A stretch of DNA of 47,514 nt from a virus. Below the pieces are notes generated by a model that saw only the letters and a list, made by a program, of their open reading frames with translations, was not told the origin of the DNA and ran no database searches. The stretch covers positions 1-47,514 of IMG/VR virus record IMGVR_UViG_3300032282_000786; one strand, written 5' to 3'. The translations under genes and the position numbers were made by a program. Below, one piece after another: positions 9,250-19,020 of the stretch (positions are counted from its first letter, which is position 1; the number at the start of each line of letters is the position of its first letter).

Positions 9250-12200
9250 ATGATCCTAAATTTGCCAAAACTTGGCCCCGTTCAATTTAGTGATGAGCTA
9301 ACTCCAGATCAGTTAAGTGCTGAACTAGATAGGCTTGCTAAAAAGTACGAGTTTGATTTGCCCCGTAGCGAACTAAGCTATGGTGAGATGGGTAGCCGCG
9401 CCCTTAAACGGGGAACTAAACAGCTAGGTTCTACTTTTGGCGACCTTCTCCCCGCAATGGGTGCATCTGCACTTGGTTTTGATGAGTACGCTGCTAAGCA
9501 GATGGAAGAGGCTAAAGCTACTCAAGATGAGATTAACAAGTACTATGCGCCTCAATACCGCAGTACCGGTGACATTAAAGGCATAGGTGACCTTCCCGGT
9601 TTTGCATTTGAGACAGTTGCCGAACAAGTACCAAATATAGCTACCGCATTAATTCCCGGCGGTATTGGTGGGACTATTGCACGCCGCGCTGGTGTTGCTG
9701 CGGCTGAACGTGCCGCTATGCCGCTTATTGAGTCCGGTGCTACTGCCGCTGAACTTGCCCGTGTAGCTGGTCGCAAAGGCGCAGAGTATGCAACACGTGG
9801 TCAAAACCTTGGTGTCTTTCTAGGCTCTTACGCGCAGAACGCTCCAGAGATATTCCAAAACATATATCAGGAAACCGGTGAACTGGCCCCTGGCGCAGCC
9901 ATGTTGTTTGGTTCCGCATCCGCAGCATTAGATTCTGTACTGCCTGCACAGTTGCTAAAGAGCGTAACTGGCCCTGTTAAAGTTGGTATTGTAGAAAAAC
10001 TTCTTGAACGCTCTGGCATGGACAAAGGTTTGCTACGTTCCGTGACCGCTGGAATGCTAAAAGGTTCAGGCACTGAAAGTCTTACTGAAGGTATGCAAGA
10101 GGCTATAAGTATTGCCGCTGAAAACTTTGTAGATAAACACGAATCCGTCTTTGGTAGTAAAGAATGGAATCGCATCATGGAGTCTGCTGTGCGTGGCGCA
10201 GTGGCGGGCGGTGCTTTTGGTACGGTAGGTGGTGGAGCAGAAGCATATCGTGCGGGTCAAGAGCGCAAAGGTCAGTATGCGCAAGCTATGGGTCAACGTC
10301 AGCAACGTTTGCTTGCTGGTGAAGTAGGACGTCAAAGCGCAGAGATTGAAAACTTTGGCGCAGACCAACAACAGATGCAACTACCCGGTTTTGAGATTGG
10401 GCCTGCCTCTGGACTGTTACCCCCTGCCCAGCCCGCTCCTCCAGTACTTAAAGAGCCAAAAGGCAAACAACTAGGATTGTTTGGTGCTGAAGGTTTGCCT
10501 ACTAAAGAGGCAGAAGCCAGCAAAGAAAAGGGCGATAAAGCCATTGCAAACCAAGAGCGGTTGGCACAGCAACGTGAGTCTGCGGAAGTAAAAGCCGCCC
10601 AAGCAAAACTTAAAGCCGCTATTGGTGAGTTGATAAACACGCCTACTAACTTGGTTGGGTTAGCTAATCAACCATCACCATTAGCGCAAACAATTGCGCA
10701 GGCAAAAGGAGATTTAGACACTCTAGCCGGTAAGCGTGGCCCTAAAGCTGAAGCTATTCCTGAACCAAGAGTGGTGCAAAAAGCTGCGCCACTTACACCA
10801 CAACAACTTCCTACAACGATCACCGATGAAATACTTAAAGGGCTGGGTATTGGGCATACTGCGCTTCTTCGCAAAAACAAGTTACTGGACGGCAAAGACA
10901 TTGCCAATCCAGCAGACGCCGCAGAAGTCAAACGAATCCTTGAAGCCTACTCAGAAAACCGTAGTGAACCCATTCGCCAAAAGATTGACGCCTACCTCAG
11001 TAGACCTGAGTTTCAAGGAACGCAAAATGTTGCAGGACTTAACGCCGAACCAAGTGGAGGAAGCGCTAGCGTGGATAGCGGATCCAATTTGGTCGAGTCT
11101 ACCGGAGCCAATGCAGGACTTAAACGAGATGGAAATGTTCTTGCTGAGCAGAATGCTAGAAGTATTAATGCACGAGAAGAGCAGTCAGCCCCTGCAATAA
11201 CTGAAGTAGAAGATAACCAAGGTAAAAAAATACCGGGAATTTATAAACAATTTCCTGTTAGCGCCACACAATCTGGGTCAATTACTCTTGGCATAAAAGA
11301 TGGACGTTTGTTTCCTACTTATGTTGAAAATGGTGGTGTTGAGGGTACTGGCGCAGTAACTCAAGCCTATAAAGATGCTGTTGATGAAGCAGAACAACGT
11401 GGACTGCAATTTACATCTGATGACTCGGTAACACTTGACGCTGCCCGTATTTATGACCGGTTGCAAGCTGATGGATATGAAGTTACAAAAAACCCAGACG
11501 CAAGACTCGCAGAATCACCAGAAGTCGTGACTCCTAGATTAGTTACTGACAACGGTAGTCCTGTATTTACAGTAAAGAAAGGAACGCCAAGTGGCATTGA
11601 AACCTCTAAAGCCGAGCAAGCAACGCAAGAAAAACAAGAAGAACAACCCAGAAAACCTCTAGGTAAGAAGGCTGCTACGGATGAAAAGAAAGCGGAACAA
11701 GGCGCTAGTGCAGATACGCAAGAACGCCGCACTTTTGTTCGCGCTATTGACAAGTTGGTTGACAACCTCATCACGTCTGAAATTCGCAAAGCAGAGAAAG
11801 CCGCTAACTTAAATACGGGTGAGGTGCAGTTGCCTACTACTTTTGTAGGCACGCCTATTCATGATCTGTTGCGTTTGCCACGTTTGCTAAGTGAGTTCCT
11901 TCGCTTGCAAGAAGTTATCCCAAAAATTGAAGAAGCCCCGCAAAGAGCCAAGAACGAAAAAGCATTTAAACAAATTGCTGAAGGTATCAATCGTTCAGGT
12001 GTATTTGCAAAAGAAGCAATGGATGCTTTAAATGGTGGGTTTCGTAATGACCCAGAGGCTTTATTAGGTGTGCTAAACAAAGCAGGTACTGAGTCGCTTG
12101 CGGATTTTGTGTCTGAAAAAGTTGAAGCTGCTAAACAAGAAGTAGCAGCCCGCAGAAAAGAAGACCAACCTCCAGAGCCAAAGAAATCTACAAACCAGCT

Positions 12201-15200
12201 TTCTAAAACTAGGCTAAAAAGAGCTATTAATGAGGTCTACCACAACTGGACTAAGAGCAACAAACAACGTGCCGCATTTGAAGAAATGGTTAATCAAGGC
12301 AAAGGTCTTGAAGCCATTGACCAAGTTCTTGAGTCACTAGACCCAGAGAGCCGCCAAAATTTAAAAAGTGAGTTAAACTTTATTTACGGGCAGGAAATGT
12401 TCTTGCCAGTTGCTATCGGCCCCGCACTAGATGCAGATGGGATTGCCCTTGCTCAGAAGGGTAACTTTAAAGACCTGCTCAGCCACATCATCAACAAGAC
12501 CGACAACAAGTTGGTGCGTCAAATCTTGCGTAAGATTCAATCATTAGGTATTAACCCTAAGATTGTTATTGGGGAAGTTGGTGCTAATAAAGCAGGTTCG
12601 TACAACCCAACTACCAACACAATCAAACTTGATCCTAGGTTTGGTTTAAACCACCATACTGTTATTCACGAGACTGTGCACGCCGCAATCTCCCACGTAC
12701 TGCGTAGCCCAAATAACAAGCTAACCCAAACTTTTGTTAAGTTCTTTGAGCAAATTAAAAACCAAATGGGCACTGCCTATGGTGGTCAAGATATCCAAGA
12801 GTTTGCTTCTGAGTTGGTAGGTAACCCAGAGTTCCAAGCCCTGCTTAAAACAATCAAAGCACCTCGCAGTGAGAACATGTTTGTGAACATGATGCAGGCT
12901 ATTGGCGAGTTCTTGGGAATCCGGAATGCGTACAAAGAGGGTATGAAGTTTATTAATGACGCTATTGATATTTCTTCCGGTATACCTCCTACCCCTGCTG
13001 ACGAAATGTTCTTGAGCATGGGTTCCGCCGTTAACTCTGCGTTTAATACAGTAGGTTCAATTGGGCAAAACATGCCTTCATTGGCAGGGCAAACGCTTGA
13101 AAACACTAAAAACATGTTCTCCAACGTCAAAGACTTTGGTTGGATGAAAACAGCTATGGGTATGTTGCGACTCGACAACATTAACACGTTGTATGGAAAA
13201 GAACTGCCATCTATCCAGAAGTTGTTAGATGCACTTGAGTTGCGTAATGGCATGCAAGAGCAACGCATTTCCGCCATTAACAAAGACTATAAGCGGTTCT
13301 CTAATATTGCCAAGGCTAACCCGCAGGCTATGAGTCGTATGGATGACATGGCTATTGATGCCCGTCTATACGAAGTAGATCCACTGGATGCAAACTTTAA
13401 GACTACGCCCGCTAATGCCGCGCAGTACCACCGCTTACGTAACATCTACACATCCTTACCTTCTGATGTGCAAGACGTCTATAGGGACATCCGCAACTTC
13501 TACATGAAGTCTTTGAATGAGTACGAGCAGTTATTGCTTAAAAGCGTTTCCCCATCGCTTGCTGCTAAATTGACACAGCAGTTTGCGACTCGTAAGAAGT
13601 TGACTGCGTACATTCCGTTCTTGCGTGATGGTGACTTCTGGTTGGAGTTTGCTGATCCTGCAACTGGCGAACGTGCTGCTATGGCTTTCCCATCTATTCG
13701 GGAGCGTCAGCAGTTTATTGACAGTATTCTTAAACCACAAAATATTCAAAGTAAGAGTTACCGCAACTTACAAAACATTTTGTTTAACCCATCTTCAATT
13801 CCGCCAACATCATTTGTTGGTAGGATCATGGCTGACTTACAGGCTCAAGGCGCAAGCCAACAACAACTTGATAGCGTATATCAGGCGTACCTGACGTTAT
13901 TCCCTGCTGAGTCTATTGCTAAACAATTCCTCAAGTCTAAAAATGTACTTGGTATGGAGCGAGATATTGTCAAAGGTTACGGCACAACTGCGGTTAAATG
14001 GGCGCGTAAATTATCTGCCTCTGAGTATTCACCACAGATTGACAACGCGCTAAGTGAAATTAAAGCGCAGGCTGAGAACGTAAATCGTTTGGATGTAGAT
14101 GCCGCTGCTGAGAATATTTTGAGCCAAAAAGAATTTCTACATAACCCGACGTTTAACTCGTTTACTCAAACAGCTACAACCCTTAGCTACTTTGAGTACA
14201 TTGCAGGCAACATCTCATCTGCATTAGTAAACATTACGTCCCTACCTATGTTGGTGTGGCCTACCCTTGGGGGTAAGTTTGGTTTTGATAAAACCAGTTC
14301 AGCCATGATGAATGCAAGTAAGGTTGCAATTAATGGCATGGAGAAAGACGCACGATACAAGAAGTTGTATGAAACGATGATGAATCACGGCCAGCTAGAA
14401 CATACGATGGCTCGTGAAGTGCTTGAGGGTCGTAGGCAAAAGACTACCGATTTCACAGGACTTAAAGGTCGTATCCTTGATGGCCTTTCAATTCCGTTTG
14501 CTGCAACAGAACGCTATAACCGTGCAACTACTGCGATAGCGGCCTATGACTTAGCTCGCCAAAGCGGGATGAATGAAGACGCCGCTATTCAATATGCAGT
14601 AACTACAACTAAAAACTTGCATACTTCTGGTCTAGCAGCGACTGCGCCTAAATGGATGCAGAACCCAATTGGTCGGGTGTTCTTTACGTTCAAGTCTTTT
14701 ACGTGGAACAGTGCTTTTGTGATGGCACGTGCTTTTCATCAAGCCTTTAAAGGTGAAACTCCTGCTATTCAGCGTGCAGCACGCAGACAACTGCTTGGTA
14801 TATACGGCATGGCTATGGCGTTTGGTGGTGTTAAAGGCATGCCTTTCTATGGCGCAGTATCTACGCTTGCCACAATGCTACAAGCTCTGTTTGGTAACGA
14901 TGACGAGCCGTTTGACTTTAACGAAGAGATGCGTGATTTCTTTGGTGAGTTGGGATACAAAGGCGCTTTTAACTACGTTACTAATATTGAGTTGTCCAAC
15001 CGTGTTGGAATTGCAACTGACCTAATCTTCCGTGATGACCCACGTGGTGTTGCCGAACATGGATACATATTGTCAGCTATGCAACAAGCCTTTGGCCCTG
15101 CTGGTTCATACGCAGTTAGCGTGGGTAATGGCGTAAAGATGATGAAGGAAGGCCACGTTGAGCGTGGTATTGAGGCGATGATGCCTAGCTTTGTTCGTAA

Positions 15201-15624
15201 TGGAATGAAAGGCATGCGCTACATGGGTGAAGGTGCTTTGACGCTCAAGGGTGACCCAGTTGATGAAGACATTAATGCTTACAACTCCTTGATGCAAGTC
15301 ATTGGCTTTTCCCCTGCCGATTTGTCTAGCAACTACGAGAAAACTTCAGCAGCTAAGTCTTACGAAAAAGAAGTTGGTGCCCGTCGTGTGCAACTCTTGA
15401 ACCGGCATGACATGGCTAAGACTGCGGGTGATTCTGATTTGATGGCGGAAACCAAAGAGCAAATTCGGGCGTTTAACGAAACACATCCCAAAGATAAGAT
15501 CACTGGCGATACCTTGCAAAAGTCTGAGTCTTCTCGTAAGGCGGCTGAAAAGAACATGATAAATGGCGTCACATTCAACAAGAAGTTGCGTGGCGAAATC
15601 CAAGAGAAGTTCTTTGAAGACTGA
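9250..15624 (+). CDS. Giant internal virion protein with embedded HExxH zincin motif
   Basis: A 2124-residue protein, last of the plus-strand block. The N-terminus (1-60) is a short folded segment. Residues about 125-160 contain a Gly/Ala-rich hydrophobic stretch, and 380-900 are low-complexity charged linkers. Residues about 1085-1200 hold a zinc-metallopeptidase-like domain with H1140-E-x-x-H1144 in 'VIHETVHAAISH'. Residues 1300-2100 are long helical segments with hydrophobic stretches near 1665-1690. Size and position match the largest DNA-ejection protein of podophages (T7 gp16-like role) and 'polyvalent' multidomain phage proteins. Function is inferred; the motif is seen directly. Confidence 0.7.
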   Translation: MILNLPKLGPVQFSDELTPDQLSAELDRLAKKYEFDLPRSELSYGEMGSRALKRGTKQLGSTFGDLLPAMGASALGFDEYAAKQMEEAKATQDEINKYYAPQYRSTGDIKGIGDLPGFAFETVAEQVPNIATALIPGGIGGTIARRAGVAAAERAAMPLIESGATAAELARVAGRKGAEYATRGQNLGVFLGSYAQNAPEIFQNIYQETGELAPGAAMLFGSASAALDSVLPAQLLKSVTGPVKVGIVEKLLERSGMDKGLLRSVTAGMLKGSGTESLTEGMQEAISIAAENFVDKHESVFGSKEWNRIMESAVRGAVAGGAFGTVGGGAEAYRAGQERKGQYAQAMGQRQQRLLAGEVGRQSAEIENFGADQQQMQLPGFEIGPASGLLPPAQPAPPVLKEPKGKQLGLFGAEGLPTKEAEASKEKGDKAIANQERLAQQRESAEVKAAQAKLKAAIGELINTPTNLVGLANQPSPLAQTIAQAKGDLDTLAGKRGPKAEAIPEPRVVQKAAPLTPQQLPTTITDEILKGLGIGHTALLRKNKLLDGKDIANPADAAEVKRILEAYSENRSEPIRQKIDAYLSRPEFQGTQNVAGLNAEPSGGSASVDSGSNLVESTGANAGLKRDGNVLAEQNARSINAREEQSAPAITEVEDNQGKKIPGIYKQFPVSATQSGSITLGIKDGRLFPTYVENGGVEGTGAVTQAYKDAVDEAEQRGLQFTSDDSVTLDAARIYDRLQADGYEVTKNPDARLAESPEVVTPRLVTDNGSPVFTVKKGTPSGIETSKAEQATQEKQEEQPRKPLGKKAATDEKKAEQGASADTQERRTFVRAIDKLVDNLITSEIRKAEKAANLNTGEVQLPTTFVGTPIHDLLRLPRLLSEFLRLQEVIPKIEEAPQRAKNEKAFKQIAEGINRSGVFAKEAMDALNGGFRNDPEALLGVLNKAGTESLADFVSEKVEAAKQEVAARRKEDQPPEPKKSTNQLSKTRLKRAINEVYHNWTKSNKQRAAFEEMVNQGKGLEAIDQVLESLDPESRQNLKSELNFIYGQEMFLPVAIGPALDADGIALAQKGNFKDLLSHIINKTDNKLVRQILRKIQSLGINPKIVIGEVGANKAGSYNPTTNTIKLDPRFGLNHHTVIHETVHAAISHVLRSPNNKLTQTFVKFFEQIKNQMGTAYGGQDIQEFASELVGNPEFQALLKTIKAPRSENMFVNMMQAIGEFLGIRNAYKEGMKFINDAIDISSGIPPTPADEMFLSMGSAVNSAFNTVGSIGQNMPSLAGQTLENTKNMFSNVKDFGWMKTAMGMLRLDNINTLYGKELPSIQKLLDALELRNGMQEQRISAINKDYKRFSNIAKANPQAMSRMDDMAIDARLYEVDPLDANFKTTPANAAQYHRLRNIYTSLPSDVQDVYRDIRNFYMKSLNEYEQLLLKSVSPSLAAKLTQQFATRKKLTAYIPFLRDGDFWLEFADPATGERAAMAFPSIRERQQFIDSILKPQNIQSKSYRNLQNILFNPSSIPPTSFVGRIMADLQAQGASQQQLDSVYQAYLTLFPAESIAKQFLKSKNVLGMERDIVKGYGTTAVKWARKLSASEYSPQIDNALSEIKAQAENVNRLDVDAAAENILSQKEFLHNPTFNSFTQTATTLSYFEYIAGNISSALVNITSLPMLVWPTLGGKFGFDKTSSAMMNASKVAINGMEKDARYKKLYETMMNHGQLEHTMAREVLEGRRQKTTDFTGLKGRILDGLSIPFAATERYNRATTAIAAYDLARQSGMNEDAAIQYAVTTTKNLHTSGLAATAPKWMQNPIGRVFFTFKSFTWNSAFVMARAFHQAFKGETPAIQRAARRQLLGIYGMAMAFGGVKGMPFYGAVSTLATMLQALFGNDDEPFDFNEEMRDFFGELGYKGAFNYVTNIELSNRVGIATDLIFRDDPRGVAEHGYILSAMQQAFGPAGSYAVSVGNGVKMMKEGHVERGIEAMMPSFVRNGMKGMRYMGEGALTLKGDPVDEDINAYNSLMQVIGFSPADLSSNYEKTSAAKSYEKEVGARRVQLLNRHDMAKTAGDSDLMAETKEQIRAFNETHPKDKITGDTLQKSESSRKAAEKNMINGVTFNKKLRGEIQEKFFED

Positions 15625-15651
15625 AAAAAAGCCCCTGACTAAGCAGGGGCT
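15624..15651 (-). terminator. Rho-independent terminator of the leftward early operon
   Basis: Stem AGCCCCTG / CAGGGGCT (15630-15637 and 15644-15651), 6-base loop, followed on the minus strand by seven T (15630-15624). No T-run follows on the plus strand, so it mainly ends minus-strand transcription just before the converging late genes. Confidence 0.9.
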
Positions 15652-15658
15652 GAATACT

Positions 15659-15889
15659 TCAAGCAGAAGTAGAGTGCGGGGCAAGTATAACTTCCTTGCG
15701 CCATACACGCAACCCATACACACCATTTTCTATAACTTGTTTTGAAACAACGTCTAACCCCAACCTGGCGCACTCGCTTATAACGAACTTTTGCACCTGC
15801 TTCCTCTGTAGGCAGGGTATGAAGAAGGACGTTCCGGGCTGAAACTTAGCCCATTCAATCAGTATCGACAGGTTGAATACCGTTGTCAT
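15659..15889 (-). CDS. Small conserved hypothetical, last gene of leftward operon
   Basis: A 76-residue protein with the central motif 'EWAKFQPGTSFFIPCL' and an alpha/beta pattern; no known domain. It overlaps the 3' end of the primase-helicase gene by 35 bases and ends 8 bases before the operon terminator, a layout that argues for a real last gene. The ATG at 15889 lacks a strong RBS, consistent with coupling to the upstream gene. No function known. Confidence 0.7.
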   Translation of the reverse strand: MTTVFNLSILIEWAKFQPGTSFFIPCLQRKQVQKFVISECARLGLDVVSKQVIENGVYGLRVWRKEVILAPHSTSA

Positions 15890-18704
15890 CTAGCAACACA
15901 TTCTCATTAAAGAAATCCAGTTTGGTGGTGTCAAAGCACAGGGCGTTCACAGGAGCCTGCATATTTGCAAGCGTGCCCGCAGTCATACGTTTCTTCTTGG
16001 TGTCAACCAGTGCTTTACTCTTTCGGTAACCGGCTAGCGACTCTTCATAGTTAATGAAGTTCTTGGCGCAGTCATCTCGGTAGGTGCGGTTTACCACATA
16101 AAGCATCTTGGTATCGGGCTCATAGCGTGCAGTCAATGCGCCACGTGGCTCCTTAATAGGGCCATGCTCTAAGCCATTTTTGGCCTTGTCGCCATTGATC
16201 ACAAGAATCTCATGGAAGTGGCGTTGCAAGAATCCGCCTAAGAAGTCATCACCGTCAAACATGTATTCACGATTGCGGATACGGGTTTCATTAATTAATC
16301 CCACTGCATAATTGAACACAGGTTTGATTGGTATGTCATGCAGTCCAAGGTGCTTGGCAATAGAGCCACCAGTTATGGCAAGAGAAGCCATAAGAGCCCA
16401 ATAGCGTTCAGCGTTCTTGATGCCAGCGGCCTGCTCAATACGCACCTGAATATCAGCCATCTTTGCACGCACCATGGGCAACTGACCCACAAGAGCCTGA
16501 GAGAACGGCTCCATTGCATGCCCGTAGTTATTCATCAGTTGACCAAAGTGTTGCCGTGCCCAAGTTGCATCGTCAAATGGGTCGGGCTTTATGTTGATCT
16601 CCAGGATCCTCTTTAACTCGCCATCTGGAAAGCCCTTTATAGATAACAATGCGTCAGTCACGTACCGGTTAGATGAAGTAATCAAGCCAGTTTGAAACTT
16701 GGTATTGTTTGTGCGCTCTGCGTTCTCGTGTTGCTTCAAGCGATTCTTACCCCGACCCGAAGTCACGTCATACACTTGGTTTGACATTTGCTCGGGCGGC
16801 ATGTTGGTGATCTCGTCCATGGTCACTGCCAAGTTTTGCATCACACCAAGGCGGCTCATGCGGGAGTTGTATGTGTCCTTGGGAGAGAGTAGGAGTTCTT
16901 TGGGTCTGCCGTAGATACTGTTGATGGCTTGCAGGATTGTGGTCTTGCCTGAACCTGACTCACGGCTAACCAAGTTGAGCAAGAAGCCATCTAGTGCCGT
17001 GAACTTCATCAGCATCGTGCCAAACCCCATGAAGAAAGCAAAGGCTCTAGCCTCCATGCCTTCACGACCATAGGTGTTAATTGTGTCCTTCCATATCTGA
17101 AAGTCACCCTTGACTTGGAACAGGGGCACCAGTGGTAGTGTGGGTGCAGAGGGCGGGCTATATACCGTCTCAGTTGCACGTATTTCTCTGTCGCCAATGA
17201 TGATGGCTGACTCGTCTTCAACCCAACCAAATTGTTTGTGCGCTTTCTCCGCTTTTGAATTCATCTGTAATTCCTCAACCCATTTCGTAACGTAGTACAT
17301 GAGCGCATCTTGTTTTTTGCCAAGTGCGGTCACCCCAAATGAAGCTACTGTTGCAATGAACTTGTCCTTAGACAGCACGTTAGGTAGAGTCATAATCCAC
17401 TCACGCACTCCGTCTCTAGGTAGATGCAACCGCAGTAGCAGGGTCTCACCTAAGTCGGGGTCTTGCATCCGCTTGACTACATAGAAGTCATAGGGATACA
17501 CAATTTCTTCTGTGTCGTTGCCGTCTTTGTCTTTGGCACGTTGGTAGATACCGCCACTCTTACCCCTAAAGAATGGGAAAGGGTACTTGGGAATTACGAA
17601 CGTCTTGGCTTCTTTAGTCTCAGGCTCAAGGTCTGTGACAATGTTGTCTTCTTCAGTGGCTTCAATGATTTCTTTGCCAATCTGAATGGGGGATGTGATT
17701 TTTAGCTTGCAGCCCTCACAACCTTGTGCAAACAACTTTTTAAATGTCTCGCAAGTGTACGGGCCCCGCGTCTCGTTGGCTTTGCGATCAGTCTCACGCT
17801 GTGAGTAGTCAGGGTGCTGACTAGAGATGACATGGATGGCTTTGTCTCGGTCTACGCACTGTTGGGCAATACTCAGCCCTGCCCGCCACAGGGGTTCATC
17901 TATTGTTGCTTGGTTGTGGTAGATGTTCAAGAGTTGATTGCATCCATTACCTTCAACGGATTTAATCAAGATGGTTTTGAACCGTGACTGACTGCTACCC
18001 ATCAGTGCAAGGGTTAGTGGGTCTAGCTGACGTTTGAAGTCAGCTTTGTCCAGCATCTTTAAAATATCTTCAGATGGCACAAGAAGTTTCTCAATCTCTT
18101 CAAGTGTCATTGTGGGCGCTACGTATAGCACCTCAACCGGAATAGGGTTGGTTGGGTCTTTGACGTGGAAAGTCTCAGGCACCCTGAGAACACGTGCGGC
18201 TTCACCAGTTACCGCAGGGTCAACATCAAACTTGTGCTCAACGCACAGTTCTTTAAGGCGGTCAGCATGGCTTCTCCACTGCTTGCGTGGTAATGCTTTG
18301 TCCAATACCCAATATACGTGGGCACCCAAACCCGACTTTACGATGGTCGGTCGTGGTAGCTTTGTTGTCTTGCAAAAGCTTTTTAATGCAATCAACCCTT
18401 CGCCCAAATCTGCAAAGGGCTTACCAGTGCCGCAATCAAGATCAATATAAAACGACTTTAGATAAAGCGCATTATTCGTAGTACGGCCCTCTTGTGGGTC
18501 GCCATACTTAGCCATAGCAAAGAATGCATTAAATTCTTCTTGCACTAACACGTCTGCTTGCGTGCTTATGTCATCTATGCTCTCTACAAACTTCTGCCTA
18601 ACAACATCTTTTTCGTTAACTGTCTTGATTCCGAATGTGCAGTAGTGCTCGCCTTGCTCTAGTGGTGGGAGCACCAGTGCGAGAAACTCTTTTCTCGAAA
18701 TCAT
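15855..18704 (-). CDS. Bifunctional primase-helicase (AEP primase plus P-loop helicase)
   Basis: A 949-residue replication protein. The N-terminal primase has D88-x-D90 in 'FYIDLDCG', 'SGLGAHVYW' at 124-132 and 'GEAARVLRVP' at 167-175, the archaeo-eukaryotic primase core pattern. A Cys cluster (C318, C329, C332) follows near 330. The helicase part has Walker A 'ESGSGKTT' at 582-589, Walker B 'VTMDEI' at 627-632 and a sensor-like 'LITSSN' at 674-679, as in DUF927/SF3-like phage helicases. RBS AAGGACGG precedes the ATG. It would prime and unwind phage DNA beside the polymerase A gene of the same operon. Confidence 0.85.
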   Translation of the reverse strand: MISRKEFLALVLPPLEQGEHYCTFGIKTVNEKDVVRQKFVESIDDISTQADVLVQEEFNAFFAMAKYGDPQEGRTTNNALYLKSFYIDLDCGTGKPFADLGEGLIALKSFCKTTKLPRPTIVKSGLGAHVYWVLDKALPRKQWRSHADRLKELCVEHKFDVDPAVTGEAARVLRVPETFHVKDPTNPIPVEVLYVAPTMTLEEIEKLLVPSEDILKMLDKADFKRQLDPLTLALMGSSQSRFKTILIKSVEGNGCNQLLNIYHNQATIDEPLWRAGLSIAQQCVDRDKAIHVISSQHPDYSQRETDRKANETRGPYTCETFKKLFAQGCEGCKLKITSPIQIGKEIIEATEEDNIVTDLEPETKEAKTFVIPKYPFPFFRGKSGGIYQRAKDKDGNDTEEIVYPYDFYVVKRMQDPDLGETLLLRLHLPRDGVREWIMTLPNVLSKDKFIATVASFGVTALGKKQDALMYYVTKWVEELQMNSKAEKAHKQFGWVEDESAIIIGDREIRATETVYSPPSAPTLPLVPLFQVKGDFQIWKDTINTYGREGMEARAFAFFMGFGTMLMKFTALDGFLLNLVSRESGSGKTTILQAINSIYGRPKELLLSPKDTYNSRMSRLGVMQNLAVTMDEITNMPPEQMSNQVYDVTSGRGKNRLKQHENAERTNNTKFQTGLITSSNRYVTDALLSIKGFPDGELKRILEINIKPDPFDDATWARQHFGQLMNNYGHAMEPFSQALVGQLPMVRAKMADIQVRIEQAAGIKNAERYWALMASLAITGGSIAKHLGLHDIPIKPVFNYAVGLINETRIRNREYMFDGDDFLGGFLQRHFHEILVINGDKAKNGLEHGPIKEPRGALTARYEPDTKMLYVVNRTYRDDCAKNFINYEESLAGYRKSKALVDTKKKRMTAGTLANMQAPVNALCFDTTKLDFFNENVLLDDNGIQPVDTD

Positions 18705-18792
18705 AGCCGTCCTTGGTGTCGTCTTTTAAAAGAGAAAGGCAGGGATGAGACGGAACATCCTTTTCGGGAGCTACCCTAGCCTACTCAAACTA

Positions 18793-19020
18793 TTAAGCTA
18801 ACTTCGCAATTAGCTTGTGCATCTTGTCTGCGTACTTACCTGACACAACGGTTTTTCCACGGAACCAAGAATATACAGTCACTCGGCTTACACCGAAGAA
18901 CTCAGCAACGTCAGTTACGGGTATATCCCTATCTAAACAGAGCATCCCCAACTTGACCCCGAGCAAGGTTTGATTAGCTTCCTTGATCTCTCGGGCAGTA
19001 AGTGTGGAATACCCTGCCAT
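18793..19020 (-). CDS. Small helix-turn-helix DNA-binding protein (Cro/C1 type)
   Basis: A 75-residue protein with a clear helix-turn-helix at about residues 34-57 ('VTDVAEFFGVSRVTVYSWFRGK'). It starts TAATG-fused to the SSB-like gene upstream. Size and fold fit a Cro-like regulator or a small replication-initiator accessory. Its position between SSB-like and primase genes is unusual for a lysogeny repressor, and there is no integrase nearby. Target sites are unknown. Confidence 0.8.
   Translation of the reverse strand: MAGYSTLTAREIKEANQTLLGVKLGMLCLDRDIPVTDVAEFFGVSRVTVYSWFRGKTVVSGKYADKMHKLIAKLA

Noticed and set aside
15630-15651. Rightward terminator of the late operon
   Set aside because: The stem is good, but no T-run follows on the plus strand; its T-run serves the minus strand. 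Weak two-way action cannot be excluded.
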